The translations under genes were made by a program, and so were the position numbers. Positions 52,737 to 63,334 of a stretch of 64,000 nucleotides of DNA are shown here, in pieces. The notes below the pieces were generated by a model. It had not been told where the DNA came from and did not search any database. It saw only the letters and a program-made list of their open reading frames with translations. Origin of the DNA: Butyrivibrio sp. (GTDB lineage Bacteria > Bacillota > Clostridia > Lachnospirales > Lachnospiraceae); NCBI GenBank assembly GCA_024694565.1, contig JAILJR010000230.1, forward strand, positions 18,875 through 82,874, given 5' to 3'. Each line of letters starts with the position of its first letter. The first letter of the stretch is position 1.

Positions 52737-54530
52737 ATGAATAGCGTTATAAAGCTGTGCGGGCTTTCAAAAAGGGAGGATATTCTCCGGGCAAATGAGC
52801 TTAACCCTGAGTTTGTGGGATTTGTTTTTTACCAAAAAAGCAAAAGAAATGTGACTGCTAAAGAAGCGAAAGAGTTCAGACAGGAGCTTAACAAGAGTAT
52901 TAAGGCCGTCGGTGTTTTTGTGGATGAGCCCGTAGCAAATATTGAAAGACTTTTTGAGGAGGGTATCATCGATGTGGCCCAGCTTCACGGAAGCGAGGAT
53001 GAGACCTGCATCGCTGAGCTGAAGAATAAAGGGATTCCCGTAATAAAGGCATTTAATGTTGCAGAAGAGAGCTTTCTTGAAAAGGCTATGAAAAGCAGTG
53101 CTGACTTTGTGATGTTTGATTCCGGAAAGGGATGCGGAAGGACTTTTGATCTGAAGGTGCTTGAAGGATTTGACAGACCATTTTTCATCGCAGGAGGTCT
53201 TGATCCAAAAAATGTCAGACAGATTATAAAGAGCGTGCATCCTTACGGGGTTGATGTAAGCTCGGGAATAGAGACTGGAAAGGCTAAGGATTTTGAGAAA
53301 ATGAAAGAATTTGTTGAAAACGTAAGGCGAGAGGATTATCAGTATGATGGGAATGGGAGATTTGGAAGGCACGGCGGGCAGTTCATTCCCGAGACCCTCA
53401 TGAATGCAGTTATCGAGCTTGAAGAGGCATATCTTAAGTACAGGGATGACACTGATTTTAACAGGGAGCTGACAGAGCTTCTCAATGAGTATGCTGGCAG
53501 GCCAAGCAGGCTGTATTATGCTGAAAAGATGACAAAGGACCTGGGAGGGGCAAAGATATACCTCAAGAGAGAGGATTTAAATCACACGGGCTCACACAAG
53601 ATAAACAATGTGCTTGGGCAGGCGCTTCTTGCCAGGAAGATGGGAAAGAAAAGGCTCATAGCAGAGACGGGAGCAGGCCAGCACGGAGTGGCAACGGCAA
53701 CGGCTGCTGCACTTCTTGGAATGGAATGTGTTGTGTTTATGGGTAAGGAGGACACGGAAAGGCAGGCTCTGAATGTATACAGAATGAGGCTCCTTGGAGC
53801 AGAGGTTATTCCGGTGACAACGGGGACGGCCACGCTGAAGGACGCTGTATCAGAATGTATGAGAGAGTGGACTAAAAGGATAGATGACACTCATTACTGC
53901 CTTGGATCAGTTATGGGTCCGCATCCGTTCCCTACAATTGTCAGGGATTTTCAGGCAGTTATTTCCAGAGAAATAAAGCAGCAGATCATGGAAAAAGAGG
54001 GTAAGCTTCCGGATGCAGTGATCGCGTGTGTCGGAGGTGGAAGCAACGCGATGGGAAGCTTCTATAATTTTATACAGGATGAGAGTGTAAGACTCATAGG
54101 CTGTGAGGCTGCAGGGAGAGGAATAGATACCTTTGAGACTGCTGCGACCGTTAACACCGGTAAGCCGGGAATTTTTCACGGGATGAAGTCATATTTCTGT
54201 CAGGATGAGTATGGACAGATTGCTCCTGTATACAGCATATCCGCGGGACTTGATTATCCTGGGATCGGGCCGGAGCATGCATATCTTCACGACATCGGAA
54301 GGGCAGAATATGTGCCTGTGACGGATGAGGAGGCTGTTGAAGCTTTTGAATACCTCTCAAGAACTGAGGGGATAATCCCGGCCATAGAAAGTGCTCACGC
54401 AGTTGCGTATGCAAGAAAGCTTGCACCCAAAATGGGGAAGGATGAGATAATTGTCATAACGATCTCCGGAAGAGGTGACAAGGACTGCGCCGCGATTGCC
54501 AGATACAGAGGGGAGGATATACATGAGTAA
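52737..54530 (+). CDS. trpFB: Fused phosphoribosylanthranilate isomerase-tryptophan synthase beta chain
   Basis: TrpF part [26 protein letters not shown]...[21 protein letters not shown] continues in frame into Trp[24 protein letters not shown]...[23 protein letters not shown]...[10 protein letters not shown]. Confidence 0.95.
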   Translation: MNSVIKLCGLSKREDILRANELNPEFVGFVFYQKSKRNVTAKEAKEFRQELNKSIKAVGVFVDEPVANIERLFEEGIIDVAQLHGSEDETCIAELKNKGIPVIKAFNVAEESFLEKAMKSSADFVMFDSGKGCGRTFDLKVLEGFDRPFFIAGGLDPKNVRQIIKSVHPYGVDVSSGIETGKAKDFEKMKEFVENVRREDYQYDGNGRFGRHGGQFIPETLMNAVIELEEAYLKYRDDTDFNRELTELLNEYAGRPSRLYYAEKMTKDLGGAKIYLKREDLNHTGSHKINNVLGQALLARKMGKKRLIAETGAGQHGVATATAAALLGMECVVFMGKEDTERQALNVYRMRLLGAEVIPVTTGTATLKDAVSECMREWTKRIDDTHYCLGSVMGPHPFPTIVRDFQAVISREIKQQIMEKEGKLPDAVIACVGGGSNAMGSFYNFIQDESVRLIGCEAAGRGIDTFETAATVNTGKPGIFHGMKSYFCQDEYGQIAPVYSISAGLDYPGIGPEHAYLHDIGRAEYVPVTDEEAVEAFEYLSRTEGIIPAIESAHAVAYARKLAPKMGKDEIIVITISGRGDKDCAAIARYRGEDIHE

Positions 54531-55296
54531 GATTAGCGAGGCTTTTAATAATAAGAAGGCATTTATTCCGTTCATAACCTGCGGAGACCCTGATATTGAA
54601 ACGACAAAAAAGATAATAGGAGAGCTTGTAAAAAACGGCGCCGATCTTATTGAGCTCGGGATACCTTTTTCAGACCCTACGGCGGAGGGCCCTGTTATAC
54701 AGAGTGCCAATGTCAGAGCCCTTTCCAAAGGCATCACAACGGATGACATCTTTGAGATGGTGGCCGGAATCCGGTCATCGGTTCCTGTTCCGATGGTGTT
54801 CATGACTTATGCGAATGTTGTATTTTCATATGGTATGGACAGATTCTTTTTAAGATGCAAAGAGACAGGAATGGATGGTATCATACTTCCGGATGTGCCT
54901 TATGAGGAAAAGGCTGATTTTGACAGATCTGCAGCTGCAAACGGTATAGACTTTATTTCTATGGTGGCTCCGACGTCGAAAGAGAGAATACAGAAGATAG
55001 CCGCGGAGGCAAAGGGCTTTATCTATGTAGTATCCAGTCTTGGAGTGACCGGTGTAAGAAAGAGTGTATCAGGAAACATCAGTGATATTGTGAGCAGCAT
55101 CAGAAAAGCCACAGATATTCCGTGTGCCATAGGTTTTGGGATATCAGAGCCAAAGCAGGCGCGGGAGATGGCAGATATTTCAGACGGGGCCATAGTCGGT
55201 TCGGCCATCGTCAGAATAATCGGTGAGTATGGTACGGATGCCCCCTCGCATGTAGGAGAGTTTGTGAAGGCAATGAAGGATGCGCTGTCTGCATGA
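54523..55296 (+). CDS. trpA: Tryptophan synthase alpha chain
   Basis: [53 protein letters not shown]; overlaps trpFB by 8 nt. Confidence 0.95.
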   Translation: MSKISEAFNNKKAFIPFITCGDPDIETTKKIIGELVKNGADLIELGIPFSDPTAEGPVIQSANVRALSKGITTDDIFEMVAGIRSSVPVPMVFMTYANVVFSYGMDRFFLRCKETGMDGIILPDVPYEEKADFDRSAAANGIDFISMVAPTSKERIQKIAAEAKGFIYVVSSLGVTGVRKSVSGNISDIVSSIRKATDIPCAIGFGISEPKQAREMADISDGAIVGSAIVRIIGEYGTDAPSHVGEFVKAMKDALSA

Positions 55297-55375
55297 TGCC
55301 AAGGAGGATTGGTTTCATATAGCTTTTGTCGGAGCATTATCTTTTGTAATTGATTAAATATGATATAATGTGGTC

Positions 55376-55416
55376 TGGTGCTTGTACACAAGCACCGGAT
55401 TTTTATTTTGGATATA
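55376..55416 (+). terminator. Rho-independent terminator after trp operon
   Basis: ggtgcttgtacacaagcaccggatttttatttt. Confidence 0.85.
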
Positions 55417-55491
55417 TTTTGAAAACTTTGGACAGTACTAAGGAATCCGACGCAAACGGTACCCTTTAGGACATTGGATGGAGAGGGATTT

Positions 55492-56871
55492 ATGAAAGAA
55501 AGAGAAACACTTGGAAGCAGGCTTGGATTTATACTTTTGTCTGCCGGATGCGCAATAGGTATAGGAAATGTATGGCGCTTTCCCTATATGGTCGGTGAGA
55601 ACGGAGGCGGATTGTTTGTTATCGCATATGTGGCATTTCTTCTGCTTCTGGGGGTACCGATAATGACCATGGAATATGCCATGGGACGCGCCAGCAGGCT
55701 GAGCATTCTGCCCGCATACAAAAAGCTTGAGCCAAAGGGGACAAAATGGCACGTTGCAGGATTTTTTGCCATAGCGGGAAACTACATCCTCCTTATGTTT
55801 TACTCCGTGGTGTCGGGATGGATACTGAGATACTTTGTCATTTCCCTTATGGGATACTTTGATGGGAAGGATGCAGACGGTATAAATGCACTGTTCCAGG
55901 AAATGATGGCAAATCCGTTTACTCTCATTCTTTTTATGGGTATCACAATGGCTATAACAATGATTGTAACTTCCATGGGACTGCAGAAGGGTGTTGAATC
56001 GGTGACAAAGACAATGATGATCGCCCTCATTATAATTATGGTATTCCTTGGGGTGAGGTCCCTTACTCTGCCCAACGCTGCTGAGGGAGTGCGGTTTTAT
56101 CTGATGCCAAATGCAGAAAGCATAAAGAAGGTCGGTCTTGGAAACGTATTATACAGCGCTCTCAATCAAAGCTTCTTTACACTGAGTCTTGGAATCGGAA
56201 GCATGGAGATCTTCGGAAGCTATATAGAAAAAGACAAAAGTCTTGTGGGTGAGGCGCTCATTGTTGCGGGACTGGATACCTTTGTTGCAATTGTTGCCGG
56301 GCTGATTACAATACCTGCCTGTTTTGCCTACGGAGTTTCTCCTGACAATGGACCGAGCCTTATATTTCTTACACTTCCGAATATTTTTGCTACCATGCCC
56401 GGCGGAAGGTTCATTGGAAGCCTGTTCTTTTTGTTCATGTATTTTGCAGCTCTTTCAACAATGATAGGCGTATTTGAAAATGATGTCAGCTTTTCGATAG
56501 ATATTTTCGGAAGAGAAAGGAAGAAGGCAGTTATCATAGCAGGCACCATAATTACACTCGGCTCGGTTCCCTGCGCTCTGGGATTTAATGTTCTTAGCTT
56601 TCTCGAACCCCTTAAGCCCGGCAACACTATCATGGATCTTGAGGACTTTCTGGTGAGCAATCTCCTTCTTCCGTTTGGAGCTTTGGTGTGCTGTCTGTTC
56701 TGCACCGGAAGGTATGGCTGGGGATATGAGAATTATCTGAGGGAGGTCAACAGCGGCACCGGAATAAAACTCAGCCGCGGACTTATGTGGTATTTCAGGA
56801 TAGTACTTCCACTGGTGCTTGTATTTCTTGCCGTTTATGGGATAGGAAGCTATTTTGTTAAGAGTAACTGA
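55492..56871 (+). CDS. Sodium-dependent transporter, NSS/SLC6 family
   Basis: SRLGFILLSAGCAIGIGNVWRFPYMVGENGGGLFVIAYV signature; multiple TMs; RBS ggagaggga before ATG 55492. Confidence 0.92.
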   Translation: MKERETLGSRLGFILLSAGCAIGIGNVWRFPYMVGENGGGLFVIAYVAFLLLLGVPIMTMEYAMGRASRLSILPAYKKLEPKGTKWHVAGFFAIAGNYILLMFYSVVSGWILRYFVISLMGYFDGKDADGINALFQEMMANPFTLILFMGITMAITMIVTSMGLQKGVESVTKTMMIALIIIMVFLGVRSLTLPNAAEGVRFYLMPNAESIKKVGLGNVLYSALNQSFFTLSLGIGSMEIFGSYIEKDKSLVGEALIVAGLDTFVAIVAGLITIPACFAYGVSPDNGPSLIFLTLPNIFATMPGGRFIGSLFFLFMYFAALSTMIGVFENDVSFSIDIFGRERKKAVIIAGTIITLGSVPCALGFNVLSFLEPLKPGNTIMDLEDFLVSNLLLPFGALVCCLFCTGRYGWGYENYLREVNSGTGIKLSRGLMWYFRIVLPLVLVFLAVYGIGSYFVKSN

Positions 56872-56917
56872 AGACGTTTATGGGATAGGAAGTTATTTTG
56901 TTAAGAGTAACTGAAGA
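56832..56917 (+). repeat. 43-bp direct tandem duplication covering the transporter 3' end
   Basis: cgtttatgggataggaag(c/t)tattttgttaagagtaactgaaga twice with one mismatch. Confidence 0.95.
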
Positions 56918-56924
56918 TGGTAAA

Positions 56925-56966
56925 AGAGGGAGCTTTCCGCCGATGCGGGAAGCTCCCTCTTTTTAG
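56925..56966. terminator. Rho-independent terminator
   Basis: agagggagctttccgccgatgcgggaagctccctcttttt. Confidence 0.85.
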
Positions 56967-57053
56967 CGGAGTCGGAGGGATTCGAACCCTCGTGCCCAAA
57001 AAGGACAAACGCATTTCGAGTGCGCCTCATTACGACCACTTTGATACGACTCC
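56967..57053 (-). tRNA. tRNA-Ser (anticodon CGA)
   Basis: Minus strand GGAGTCG...GCGCACTCGAAATGCG (anticodon arm)...GGGTTCGAATCCC T-arm...CGACTCCG; long variable arm typical of tRNA-Ser. Confidence 0.93.
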
Positions 57054-57121
57054 AAGCATATTAAATTATCTGAAGCGTTTTTTATTATACTTTTTTAATT
57101 AAGAGGAGTCAACCTGATTAC

Positions 57122-57150
57122 TTGGCATGGACAGCATTATTTTGTATAAT
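57122..57150 (+). promoter_or_regulatory. Candidate sigma-A promoter for pfkA
   Basis: ttggca N17 tataat upstream of 57217. Confidence 0.6.
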
Positions 57151-57216
57151 TACATGTAGTATGCGTTAGAGAGTGACTATTCAGTATAGTTCAAATTTTA
57201 AAGGAGGCCTTTTCAC

Positions 57217-58290
57217 ATGATGAGAATTGGTATGTTGACTAGCGGTGGTGACTGTCAGGCTTTGAATGCAGCAATGCGCGGAGTTGTTAAGTGTATTGCG
57301 CACAGCGGAGAGGAAGTTGAGTTCTATGGCTTCAAGAATGGCTACAGGGGACTCATTTACGGTGACTTCAGAATGCTCACCTCCAAGGACTTTTCAGGTA
57401 TCCTGACCAAGGGCGGAACTATTCTTGGAAGCTCAAGAACTCCGTTTAAGACTATCAGGGAACCTGACGAGAAGGGACTGGATAAGGTTGAGGCAATGAA
57501 GCAGAATTACCACAAGCTTCAGCTTGACTGCCTGGTTGTGCTTGGAGGCAACGGATCACAGAAGACCGCCAACCTTCTTAGCGAGGAGGGACTTAATGTG
57601 GTTTCCCTTCCGAAGACAATTGACAATGACCTTTGGGGAACAGATATGACCTTTGGTTTCCAGAGTGCAGTGGATGTTGCCACAAACGTTATAGACAATA
57701 TACATACCACAGCGGATTCACATGGCCGTGTATTCATCATCGAAGTAATGGGTCACAAGGTTGGATGGCTGACGCTTAATGCGGGACTTGCAGGCGGTGC
57801 AGACGTTATCCTTATCCCGGAGATTCCTTATGATATTGGCAAGATATGTGATGCCATTGAGCAGAGAGACAAGAGAGGCAGCAGGTTCACTATCATTGCT
57901 GTTGCTGAGGGTGCCATTTCCAAGAAGGATGCCAAGTTAAGCAAGAAGGAATACAAGGAGAAGATGGCAAACTACAGTTATCCTTCCGTATCCTACGAGA
58001 TAGCCGAGGCTATAGAGAAAAAGACAGGACATGAAGTCAGAGTTACTGTTCCCGGACACATGCAGAGAGGCGGAGCTCCTGATCCATACGACAGAGTATT
58101 TGCATCAAGGCTTGGAGCAGAGGCCGGCCAGCTCATTCTCAAAAAGGAGTATGGCTTCATGGTAGCATACAAGAACAGGGAGATTGTGAAGGTTCCTCTT
58201 TCAGAGATAGCAGGAAAGCTCAAATATGTTTCTCCGGATGCAAGCATCATCAAGGAAGCGAAGATGCTTGGCGTATGCTTCGGGGATTAA
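57217..58290 (+). CDS. 6-phosphofructokinase family protein
   Basis: MLTSGGDCQALNAAMRG, VLGGNGSQKTA, LPKTIDNDLWGTDMTFGFQSAVD, VPGHMQRGGAPDPYDR; RBS aaaggaggcc. Confidence 0.92.
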   Translation: MMRIGMLTSGGDCQALNAAMRGVVKCIAHSGEEVEFYGFKNGYRGLIYGDFRMLTSKDFSGILTKGGTILGSSRTPFKTIREPDEKGLDKVEAMKQNYHKLQLDCLVVLGGNGSQKTANLLSEEGLNVVSLPKTIDNDLWGTDMTFGFQSAVDVATNVIDNIHTTADSHGRVFIIEVMGHKVGWLTLNAGLAGGADVILIPEIPYDIGKICDAIEQRDKRGSRFTIIAVAEGAISKKDAKLSKKEYKEKMANYSYPSVSYEIAEAIEKKTGHEVRVTVPGHMQRGGAPDPYDRVFASRLGAEAGQLILKKEYGFMVAYKNREIVKVPLSEIAGKLKYVSPDASIIKEAKMLGVCFGD

Positions 58291-58319
58291 ATTTTGGTTT
58301 TGTTGGAGTAGTTTTTTAA

Positions 58320-59924
58320 ATGGGCTATGTAGCGCTTTACAGAAAGTTCAGACCGCCGGTCTTTGAGGACGTCAAGGGTCAGGATCACATAATTACAACG
58401 CTCAAAAATCAGATCAAATCAGATAGGGTTGGACATGCTTACCTGTTCTGCGGAACTCGTGGAACAGGTAAGACTTCTGTTGCGAAGATTTTGGCGAAAG
58501 CTGTCAACTGTGTAAGACCTGTGGATGGTAGCCCCTGCGGCGAATGCGAGATGTGCAGGGAGATCGCTGCCGGCAGCAGCATGAATGTCATAGAGATAGA
58601 TGCAGCGTCCAACAACGGCGTTGATAATGTCAGAGAGATCATTGATGAGGTCTCCTATTCACCAGCCAGAGGAAAGAGGAAGGTATATATCATCGACGAG
58701 GTACATATGCTATCTCCCGGTGCTTTTAATGCGCTCTTAAAGACGCTGGAGGAGCCGCCCTCTTATGTAATGTTTATTCTGGCGACGACAGAGGTCAACA
58801 AGATACCAATTACAATCCTTTCCAGATGTCAGAGGTATGATTTCCACAGGATTACAATTGACACTATCGAGGGGAGGCTGAGGCAGGTTGTAGATGCTGA
58901 GGGCATTGATGTTGAGGAAAGAGCACTCAGATATATTGCCAAAACTGCTGACGGCTCAATGAGAGACTCACTGAGCCTTTTGGATCAGTGTATCGCCTTC
59001 AACTACGGAGAGGAACTGACATATGACAAGGTGCTCAGCGTACTCGGTGCTGTGGACACAGAGGTTTTCAGCAGACTTTTTTCCGCTCTTTACTCACAGG
59101 ATGTGAACACGGCTTTAACAATTCTTTCGGATGTTGTGATACAGGGAAGAGAGCTTACACAGTTTGTAAATGATTTTGTCTGGTATTTGCGAAACCTGAT
59201 GCTTGTACAGGCATCGGACCAGATGGAGGATGTTGTTGATATTTCTACCGACAATCTTAAGACACTAAAGGACCTTGCACAGGGGGCGGATACTGATACG
59301 ATCCTTCGCTTTATAAGGATATTTTCAGAGCTGTCATCAAATATCCGCTTTGCGACTCAGAAGAGGATACTCATAGAAATAACTATGATAAAGCTCTGCA
59401 AACCGCAGATGGACAAGGCTGAGGACTCCCTTGAGGACAGGCTGAGGATCCTTGAGGAGCACGATGAAAAAAACAGCAGGATAATCGGAAGCATTCAAAG
59501 CGGGGAAATCGGAGTAATATCTTCTTTTTCCCAGGGGCAGGCACAGAGCGCTGCACCCAGAGAAAAAAAGGTGCTTGACAGGGCGGTTCCTGAGGACATC
59601 AAGAGGTTTGTAAATGACTGGGCAAAGGCGATTGCGAGAATGAACAATCCAATGAAGCTCTATATGCAGAGAGCAAAGCTTAGTCTTGGCAATGATGACA
59701 GACTTCTTCTTGTTTTTGACAACAAGCAGATTGCCGACAAGTATGCGTCGGGAGAATCAGCCGATGAGTTTCAGGACTTTATAGACAGCCTGACAGGTAA
59801 ACATATAGAATATGAGACGAAGTTCATTGAACCCTCGCAGGTTTTTGAAGAGAGCTATGTGAATCTTCAGTCCATAAAGTTTGATATAGTAACAGAAGAT
59901 GACGAAAAGGAGACAGAGGAATAA
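58320..59924 (+). CDS. dnaX: DNA polymerase III subunit gamma/tau
   Basis: YRKFRPPVFEDVKGQDHI, GTRGTGKTSVAKILAKAVNC, IDEVHMLSPGAFNALLKTLEEPP. Confidence 0.95.
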   Translation: MGYVALYRKFRPPVFEDVKGQDHIITTLKNQIKSDRVGHAYLFCGTRGTGKTSVAKILAKAVNCVRPVDGSPCGECEMCREIAAGSSMNVIEIDAASNNGVDNVREIIDEVSYSPARGKRKVYIIDEVHMLSPGAFNALLKTLEEPPSYVMFILATTEVNKIPITILSRCQRYDFHRITIDTIEGRLRQVVDAEGIDVEERALRYIAKTADGSMRDSLSLLDQCIAFNYGEELTYDKVLSVLGAVDTEVFSRLFSALYSQDVNTALTILSDVVIQGRELTQFVNDFVWYLRNLMLVQASDQMEDVVDISTDNLKTLKDLAQGADTDTILRFIRIFSELSSNIRFATQKRILIEITMIKLCKPQMDKAEDSLEDRLRILEEHDEKNSRIIGSIQSGEIGVISSFSQGQAQSAAPREKKVLDRAVPEDIKRFVNDWAKAIARMNNPMKLYMQRAKLSLGNDDRLLLVFDNKQIADKYASGESADEFQDFIDSLTGKHIEYETKFIEPSQVFEESYVNLQSIKFDIVTEDDEKETEE

Positions 59925-60271
59925 TGGCAAAGCGTGGAGGCTTTCCCGGAGGTGGAATGCCGGGAAATATGAGTAATCTGATGAAACAGGCTCAGAGAAT
60001 GCAGAGGCAGATGGAGGAAAACCAGAAGGAGCTTGAGACAAAAGAGTTTTCAGCCAAGGCAGGAGGCGGAGCAGTAGAGGCGGTTGTATATGGCAACAAG
60101 ACCCTGAAGGGCATAACAATTTCACCGGATGCAGTAGATCCTGAGGATGTGGAGATGCTGCAGGATCTGATCGTGGCTGCGGTAAATGAAGCTATGAAGC
60201 AGGCTGATGAGGCTGGTGGAGCTATGATGAACTCTCTTACAGGTGGTCTGGGCGGAGGCCTTCCCTTCTGA
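59924..60271 (+). CDS. YbaB/EbfC family nucleoid-associated protein
   Basis: MSNLMKQAQRMQRQMEENQKELETKEF; located between dnaX and recR. Confidence 0.94.
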   Translation: MAKRGGFPGGGMPGNMSNLMKQAQRMQRQMEENQKELETKEFSAKAGGGAVEAVVYGNKTLKGITISPDAVDPEDVEMLQDLIVAAVNEAMKQADEAGGAMMNSLTGGLGGGLPF

Positions 60272-60870
60272 TGGATCTCTACAGCGGACATATTAACAGA
60301 TTGATAGATGAGCTGGCATCGCTTCCGGGAATTGGCGGCAAGTCGGCGCAGAGACTAGCTTTTTACATAATCAATCTCCCCAAGGACCGGGTTAAAAAGC
60401 TGGCTGATTCCATAACAAATGCCCGTGAAAACGTGCATTACTGCAAAGAGTGCTGTACACTGACGGATGATGATATTTGTCCGATCTGCAGCAATACAAG
60501 CCGTGATCACGAGACAATAATGGTGGTAGAGAATGCCAGAGATCTGGCTGCCTATGAAAAAACCGGCAAGTATGAAGGGGTCTATCATGTACTTCACGGT
60601 GCTATTTCACCGATGCTGGGGGTAGGTCCCGGGGACATAAGGCTGACTGAGCTTATGCAGAGACTTCAGGGCAGTAATGTAAAAGAAGTGATAATTGCCA
60701 CAAACTCAAGTCTTGAGGGAGAGACCACGGCAATGTACATCAGCCGGCTGATAAAACCGACGGGAATAAAGGTTACAAGAATAGCAAGCGGAGTTCCTGT
60801 AGGGGGCGATCTGGAATACATTGATGAGGTAACCCTGCTGCGTGCACTTGAGGGAAGAACAGAGCTTTAG
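60271..60870 (+). CDS. recR: Recombination protein RecR
   Basis: LASLPGIGGKSAQRLAF, CPICSNTSRDHETIMVVE, YHVLHGAISPMLGVGPGDI. Confidence 0.95.
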   Translation: MDLYSGHINRLIDELASLPGIGGKSAQRLAFYIINLPKDRVKKLADSITNARENVHYCKECCTLTDDDICPICSNTSRDHETIMVVENARDLAAYEKTGKYEGVYHVLHGAISPMLGVGPGDIRLTELMQRLQGSNVKEVIIATNSSLEGETTAMYISRLIKPTGIKVTRIASGVPVGGDLEYIDEVTLLRALEGRTEL

Positions 60871-60892
60871 ACAGCAAATTTCTGTCTTTTGC
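60868..60892 (+). terminator. Weak Rho-independent terminator after recR
   Basis: agacagcaaatttctgtctttt. Confidence 0.5.
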
Positions 60893-61018
60893 CTGCAAGA
60901 ATCCTGCGCTTTGCCGGACGGGCATCATGCTTTGAAAGGCGCAGGTTCATAAGATTTCTGTATTTTTGAGGAAGAACGATAATCTCAATTTATGAGTCAA
61001 TATAAAGGAGGAACCAGG

Positions 61019-62062
61019 ATGGCAGTAAGCAGAGAGAGATTCGGTGAAACCAAAAACGGAACACCAATCTATGAATATCACCTTACAAACGACAACGGAG
61101 CAGAGGTTACAGTGCTCAATTATGGCTGTATTATCAGAAATATAATTGTTCCGGCAAAGGATGGCAGGAAGATAGACGTGGCACTTGGATATGATGCCCC
61201 GGAGGAGTATTTTATAAACAGCTGCTTCCTTGGAGCAACTGTAGGACCATCAGCAAACAGGATTGCAAAAGCAAAGTACAGTATAGACGGCAAAGAGTAC
61301 ATTCTGCCGATCAATGATGGCCCGAACAATCTTCATTCAGATATGAACAACGGCTTTCACAAGCGTATCTGGGATGCCGAAGAGGCAGACAACTCTGTCA
61401 GGTTTACATTAAAGGCAGAGGACGGAGATCTTGGATTTCCGGGGAACAGGGTATTTGAGGTGACTGTATCTCTTTCGGATGACAATGCACTTGAGCTTCA
61501 TTACAGGGGAACCAGTGATGAAAAGACACTGATGAATCTGACAAATCATTCATACTTCAATCTGTCAGGATGCAACTATGGAAGCTGCCTGGATCATGTG
61601 CTGAAGCTTTATTCATCTGCATATACACCGGTGATTGACAGTGAAGCCATACCAACAGGTGAGATTGCATCGGTAGAGGGCACTCCGTTTGATTTCAGGC
61701 AGGAGAAGCCAATAGGAAGAGATATAGATGCAGACAACGAGCAGCTGAAATTTGTGGGAGGTTATGATCACAATTTTGTTGTAGATGGATGTGACGGGAC
61801 GCTTAGGACTTTCGCTGAAGTTTCATCTCCGGTAACCGGAATTACCATGAAATGTTCAACTACTCTTCCCGGCTTCCAGCTGTATACCGGCAATTTCCTC
61901 GAGCATGGCAATGGAAAAGAAGGGACTGTTTACAGGCACAGGGATGGATTCTGCCTTGAAACACAGTTTTATCCGGATTCGATAAACAAGGAGAGCTTTC
62001 CTGACTGTGTATTTGGCCCTGACAAGGTATATGACCATGTTACGGTATATCAGTTCTCATAA
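61019..62062 (+). CDS. galM: Aldose 1-epimerase
   Basis: LGATVGPSANRIAKAKYSIDGKEY, LPINDGPNNLHS, LTNHSYFNLSG, YDHNFVVDG, QLYTGNFL; RBS aaaggaggaaccagg before ATG 61019. Confidence 0.93.
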   Translation: MAVSRERFGETKNGTPIYEYHLTNDNGAEVTVLNYGCIIRNIIVPAKDGRKIDVALGYDAPEEYFINSCFLGATVGPSANRIAKAKYSIDGKEYILPINDGPNNLHSDMNNGFHKRIWDAEEADNSVRFTLKAEDGDLGFPGNRVFEVTVSLSDDNALELHYRGTSDEKTLMNLTNHSYFNLSGCNYGSCLDHVLKLYSSAYTPVIDSEAIPTGEIASVEGTPFDFRQEKPIGRDIDADNEQLKFVGGYDHNFVVDGCDGTLRTFAEVSSPVTGITMKCSTTLPGFQLYTGNFLEHGNGKEGTVYRHRDGFCLETQFYPDSINKESFPDCVFGPDKVYDHVTVYQFS

Positions 62063-62086
62063 AGTGAGTGTTTTGGAGGGGGGACT

Positions 62087-63313
62087 TTGGCTGAAGTACG
62101 AGATTTTAGCTCATATGCAGAAAAATTAAATAGAGGAGATTCCACAAAGGGCACATCTTCAGTCGAACCGTCATATAAGGAGAGAATAAGAAATCACAGG
62201 ATTGCTGTTATCGTGAGAACTGTAAGCATAACAGCAGCTGTGATTATTTTTACTGTTCTGATTTATATCAGCTGGAGGGATAAGGAGTATTCTGAGGCGG
62301 TTCTGGTAGAGCATGCAGCTATTACTAACGGTATAGATTCCAGGGTTCTCAGCCTCAGTGGACACATTGTCCAGTACAGTAAGGATGGTGTCAGCTGCCT
62401 TAATCAGAATGGACAGGTCCTTTGGAACCAGACATATGAGATGCAGGATCCCATCGCTCAGATCTGCGGGGATGTCATCGCTATTGGTGATTATAACGGT
62501 CACAATATCTATGTCAATAACGTGTCGGGAATAATGGGACAGGTTGATACCAATCTGCCGATAAGGGATTTTTGTGTTTCATCACAGGGTGTAGTTGCAG
62601 CTGTCCTGGATGGGATAGATGTAACATGGATTTATCTGTATGACTCGCAGGGCAACACGCTTGCCAGCTTCAAAACGACCATGAAGGACAGCGGCTATCC
62701 GATCGCCATTGGAATATCACCCAATGGTGAGCTTGTCAGCGTTTCGTACCTCTATCCGGAGGACGGAGCATTGAAATCCAGTGTTGCTTTCTTTAATTTC
62801 GGTTCTGTCGGGCAGAACGAGATAGATAATTATGCCAGCGGATATGATTATCCGGGGGTTGTTGTTCCTTTTGTTCAGTTCATGAATTCAAGGTCTGCAT
62901 TCGCTGTGTCGGATGACAGAGTAATGTTCTACAGCGGCGATGAGAAGCCGGTGAGTCAGGCGGAGATATTTACAGGCAATGAACAGATAAAGTCTGTATA
63001 TTTTAATGACTCATATCTGGGACTTGTATTTGCAAACAGCACTTCGGATGGGAATTACAGGCTGCAGGTTTACAATGACAGAGGAGACAGCGTCCTTACC
63101 ACATATTTTGATATGGAGTACACTGAGGTGGTCTTCAGCAACAAGCAGATCATAATCTATAACGAGGATGAATGCGTGATAAAGGATATGGGAGGACATG
63201 TAAAATACGAGGGGCCGTTTGAAAACCCTGTCAGAACAATGATACCAACGGGGCAGCGCAGCAAGTTTATTCTGGTAACGTCAGACAGAGTCGAGACCAT
63301 GAATCTTAAGTAA
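62087..63313 (+). CDS. DUF5711-like membrane-anchored beta-propeller-like protein
   Basis: One N-terminal TM then repeated short beta-rich segments; TTG start, RBS ggaggggg. Confidence 0.7.
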   Translation: MAEVRDFSSYAEKLNRGDSTKGTSSVEPSYKERIRNHRIAVIVRTVSITAAVIIFTVLIYISWRDKEYSEAVLVEHAAITNGIDSRVLSLSGHIVQYSKDGVSCLNQNGQVLWNQTYEMQDPIAQICGDVIAIGDYNGHNIYVNNVSGIMGQVDTNLPIRDFCVSSQGVVAAVLDGIDVTWIYLYDSQGNTLASFKTTMKDSGYPIAIGISPNGELVSVSYLYPEDGALKSSVAFFNFGSVGQNEIDNYASGYDYPGVVVPFVQFMNSRSAFAVSDDRVMFYSGDEKPVSQAEIFTGNEQIKSVYFNDSYLGLVFANSTSDGNYRLQVYNDRGDSVLTTYFDMEYTEVVFSNKQIIIYNEDECVIKDMGGHVKYEGPFENPVRTMIPTGQRSKFILVTSDRVETMNLK

Positions 63314-63334
63314 AAAAGTTATGTTGGGGGAGAG

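Noticed and set aside
52767-53372. 201-aa minus-strand ORF inside trpFB
   Set aside because: Antisense shadow of conserved TrpF; no start context
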